From assembly GCA_018896395.1 (NCBI GenBank), contig JAHIMN010000085.1, positions 1-6,817 of the forward strand: a stretch of 6,817 nucleotides of DNA, written 5' to 3'. Shown piece after piece: positions 5,507 through 6,817 of the stretch (its first letter is position 1; the number at the start of each line of letters is the position of its first letter). The notes below the pieces were generated by a model. It was not told the DNA's origin and made no database searches. It worked only from the letters and a program-made list of their open reading frames with translations. A program made the position numbers and the translations under genes. This DNA is from Verrucomicrobiota bacterium (GTDB taxonomy: Bacteria; Verrucomicrobiota; Kiritimatiellia; JAAZAB01).

Positions 5507-5677
5507 TCAGACTTCCGCAATGGCTTCCGAGGAGCACTCGTCGACACATTGCCCGCAATTCACGCAGGTTTCCGCATCAATGGCATATTTCTTCTCGCCC
5601 TTGGCAATCGCTTCCACCGGACAAACTTCTTTGCATTTGCCGCAGGCATCGCACTTATCTGAAATCATATAGGCCAT
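5507..5677 (-). CDS. Two-cluster [4Fe-4S] ferredoxin, 56 residues
   Basis: Small clostridial-type electron carrier expected to hold two [4Fe-4S] clusters; cytoplasmic. Motif 1 is CDACGKCKEVCP (Cys9, 12, 15, 19, then Pro20). Motif 2 is CVNCGQCVDEC (Cys38, 41, 44, 48) followed by Ser-Ser instead of the usual Pro. All eight cysteines are present, so both clusters can form. I start at the ATG at 5677 (MAYMISDKC), which matches the family N-terminus and has a strong AAGGAAGGAA six nt upstream; the ATG two codons earlier (5683) is the alternative. Longer frames run through the upstream repeat and are not believable. The stop is 5 nt before lysS, so the two are probably cotranscribed. Its redox partner cannot be told from this window. 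Confidence 0.93.
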   Translation of the reverse strand: MAYMISDKCDACGKCKEVCPVEAIAKGEKKYAIDAETCVNCGQCVDECSSEAIAEV

Positions 5678-5683
5678 GACCAT

Positions 5684-5693
5684 TTCCTTCCTT
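5684..5693 (-). promoter_or_regulatory. Strong ribosome binding site of the ferredoxin gene
   Basis: On the minus strand AAGGAAGGAA ends 6 nt before the ATG at 5677. It is the clearest Shine-Dalgarno sequence in the window; most other starts have weak ones. It supports 5677 over the upstream starts, though it also lies close enough to serve the ATG at 5683. Confidence 0.7.
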
Positions 5694-5708
5694 GTTTTAT
5701 ATTTTGAA

Positions 5709-5726
5709 GCAAAACTCGCGTTTTGC
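5709..5726. repeat. Perfect hairpin upstream of the ferredoxin gene
   Basis: GCAAAAC-TCGC-GTTTTGC, a 7-bp perfect stem. On the minus strand, which is the likely mRNA sense, the loop reads GCGA, a GNRA tetraloop. It lies 32 nt upstream of the ferredoxin ATG and 15 nt before its ribosome site. No T run follows. It may stabilise the leader or mark the end of the adjoining word repeat. Confidence 0.5.
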
Positions 5727-5836
5727 AGGAATTCAGGATTCAGGAGACAGAATTCAGAATAAATGCAACTCATTGACAACAATCACGTTATCAAGCGTAA
5801 AAATTCTGAATCCTGACTACTGACTTCTGTATTCTG
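5726..5836. repeat. ATTCAGG-type word repeat, inverted arms
   Basis: The left arm (5726-5760) carries CAGGAATTCAGGATTCAGGA then GACAGAATTCAGAAT. The right arm (5803-5836) carries the complement, ATTCTGAATCCTGACTACTG then ACTTCTGTATTCTG. Perfect pairing stretches include CAGGATTCAG (5734-5743) with CTGAATCCTG (5806-5815). About 42 bp separate the arms. The element fills most of the gap between the phosphoesterase and ferredoxin genes. I find no terminator for the first and no convincing promoter for the second. Confidence 0.65.
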
Positions 5837-5859
5837 CTTGCCTGACCTCTGGCCTGCGC

Positions 5860-6591
5860 TCATCTTCCGATCGCCAGGCGCGCGGCAAGCCTTTCGGGCA
5901 GGCCCGCTTTCCTGATTTTTTCCTGGACAGTAGCGATGTCATAGGGCACGCGCCGCAGTTGGATTTCCTTTTTTTCCATATCGTAAATCGCGTAGGCGGC
6001 GCGGGCATCGCCATCGCGCGGCTGACCGATGCTGCCAACGTTGACCAGATATTTCTTTTCCAGGCTGATTTTCAGGCGTTCATAAACGCCGCCGTTGACT
6101 TCGCCGGTTTTTTCGAAGGCCAACGGCACATGGGTATGGCCATAGAAGCAGACCGTCGTCATCTGGTAATTAAAACTGGCCTCGGCCTCCAGGCTTTCGA
6201 ACACGTAACCCCACATTTCCGGCATGTCGAGCGTGCTGTGCACAATCGTAAAATTTTCCACCCGCTGGATCATGGGAAGCTCGGCCAGGAATTTCTGCTG
6301 GTCCGCCGAAAGCTGGCGGCGAGTCCAGTCCACGGCGTCCGCCGCCAGAGGATGGAAACCAGTCAAGTCGTCGTCGAACGAACAATAGTGGTCGTGGTTG
6401 CCGCTAACCGTGACACAACCGAGTTCGCGGATCCGTTCCAGGCATTCGGTCGGGTTGGCATTGTAACCGACTATGTCGCCCAGACAGACATACCGGGTGA
6501 CATGCTGGTCGGCGGCATCCTTGAGCACCGCCGTCAAGCCTTCCCAATTGCCGTGAATATCGCTGAGTATCGCACAAATCGAGCCGTTCAT
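5860..6591 (-). CDS. Calcineurin-like metallophosphoesterase (YfcE/MJ0936-type)
   Basis: A cytoplasmic two-metal phosphoesterase; the substrate is not predictable. The 243 residues carry the complete metal-binding set: SDIHGN (10-15, Asp11 and His13), GDIVGY (38-43, Asp39), GNHDHY (64-69, Asn65 and His66), VHST (117-120, His118) and GHTHVP (151-156, His152 and His154), followed by NVGSIGQPRDGD (184-195), typical of the Metallophos_2 branch. No signal peptide or membrane helix is present. The start at the ATG at 6591 puts the SDIHG motif at residue 10, as expected. AAGG lies about 9 nt upstream, at the far end of the workable range. Its own leader (6592 rightward) holds a 6-bp hairpin (6612-6633). 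A 182-bp repeat-filled gap separates it from the ferredoxin gene, so a shared transcript is uncertain. Confidence 0.92.
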   Translation of the reverse strand: MNGSICAILSDIHGNWEGLTAVLKDAADQHVTRYVCLGDIVGYNANPTECLERIRELGCVTVSGNHDHYCSFDDDLTGFHPLAADAVDWTRRQLSADQQKFLAELPMIQRVENFTIVHSTLDMPEMWGYVFESLEAEASFNYQMTTVCFYGHTHVPLAFEKTGEVNGGVYERLKISLEKKYLVNVGSIGQPRDGDARAAYAIYDMEKKEIQLRRVPYDIATVQEKIRKAGLPERLAARLAIGR

Positions 6592-6683
6592 AATGACACG
6601 CCTTTTTCCTCGCCGACAACTTTGTGCGTCGGCAGGCCCGCCTGTGGCCGGCCCGTACCGGGTAGCGTCGAGAAGGTCCTACG

Positions 6684-6711
6684 TTTTTTCCCAGACTACG
6701 CTGGGAAAAAA
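6684..6711. repeat. TTTTTTCCCAG/CTGGGAAAAAA inverted repeat
   Basis: An 11-bp perfect inverted repeat with a 6-nt loop ACTACG. On either strand the T run comes before the stem and the A run after it, the reverse of an intrinsic terminator. Its A run also serves as the T tract of the neighbouring minus-strand terminator-like hairpin. Confidence 0.6.
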
Positions 6712-6730
6712 TGGTTCGCCAAAGGCGAAC
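6706..6730 (-). terminator. Intrinsic terminator-like hairpin
   Basis: On the minus strand, GTTCGCC-TTT-GGCGAAC (6730-6714), then CA and six T residues (6711-6706). It is a textbook shape and would stop transcripts arriving from beyond the right edge before they reach the phosphoesterase gene. No minus-strand gene end is recognisable between here and the edge, so the transcript it would end is unknown. Confidence 0.5.
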
Positions 6731-6771
6731 AGATAATTTCTCGTTTTAATATATTTTGCTATGTTAAGGGC

Positions 6772-6817
6772 ATGAAAACAACCAATCACATGGCGGACGA
6801 TTTTTCGACATATTATG
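6772..6817 (+). CDS. Possible start of a divergent gene, cut by the window edge
   Basis: An ATG at 6772 opens a frame that stays open to the edge for 15 codons (MKTTNHMADDFSTYY). AAGGG lies only 1-2 nt before it, too close for a normal ribosome site; a second in-frame ATG at 6790 has better spacing (about 17 nt) but is then too far. An AT-rich, promoter-like stretch lies upstream. Too little protein is present to recognise a family. Confidence 0.3.
   Translation, partial: MKTTNHMADDFSTYY

Larger units (their letters stand above)
6592..6771. other. Gap upstream of the phosphoesterase, hairpin-rich
   Basis: No gene is seen in this 180-bp stretch. It holds GCCGAC..GTCGGC (6612-6633, 10-nt loop), a GC-rich run with the palindrome GGCCGGCC (6646-6653), an A/T-flanked hairpin (6684-6711), a terminator-like hairpin (6706-6730), and an AT-rich zone (6731-6765) that could hold a plus-strand promoter (TATATT at 6749-6754 or TGCTAT at 6758-6763) without a convincing -35. 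Confidence 0.55.

Noticed and set aside
4056..5672. Long plus-strand open frame (538 codons) opposite lysS and the ferredoxin gene
   Set aside because: It is antisense to two genes with full family motifs, shows no recognisable domain, and is rich in His, Gln and Arg as expected from antisense reading of GC-rich coding DNA.
5773..5801. Plus-strand TTGACA as a -35 element
   Set aside because: The hexamer is perfect, but no acceptable -10 lies 16-18 nt downstream and no plus-strand gene follows.
6670..6689. Plus-strand terminator using the T run at 6684-6689
   Set aside because: Only a 4-bp stem (GTAG/CTAC) with a 13-nt loop precedes the T run.

Overview
The window carries seven intact genes, all on the minus strand, with short gaps full of repeats. 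It suggests a Gram-negative bacterium: LolD plus a LolC/E-type permease implies an outer membrane with lipoproteins. GC content is fairly high by eye. Shine-Dalgarno sites are weak or absent at most starts, and several gaps carry short-word repeats of a kind I associate with uncultivated Planctomycetota-Verrucomicrobiota (Kiritimatiellota/Lentisphaerota-like) and similar genomes. The phylum is an inference from general appearance, not from a marker comparison.

Layout, read along the minus strand from right to left. (1) Right end, 6592-6817: a hairpin cluster with one terminator-like structure, plus a possible plus-strand gene start cut by the window edge. (2) 6591-5860: a calcineurin-like metallophosphoesterase. 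(3) 5677-5507: a 56-residue two-cluster ferredoxin, followed after a 5-nt gap by (4) lysS, 5501-4011. (5) 3785-2550: a LolC/E-family permease overlapping by 8 nt with (6) lolD, 2557-1844. (7) 1571-837: pdxJ with a good sigma70-type promoter at 1755-1728. (8) 666-205: acpS. The pdxJ-acpS order is also found in enterobacteria.

The genes are housekeeping: lysyl-tRNA synthesis, lipoprotein export to the outer membrane, vitamin B6 (PLP) ring closure, and activation of acyl carrier protein. I find no toxin, phage, CRISPR or transposase gene, and no clearly new protein system.

The unusual part is between the genes. Four gaps contain arms of a short-word repeat family facing each other in inverted orientation, with a different word in each gap (ACGGAT-type, GGTTCAC-type, ATCAGTG-type, ATTCAGG-type). 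The pdxJ-acpS gap instead holds a twin-hairpin REP-like element with compensatory stem changes. A 32-36 bp palindromic repeat occurs twice. At lysS and acpS, repeat DNA runs into the reading frame and supplies the last residues and the stop codon.
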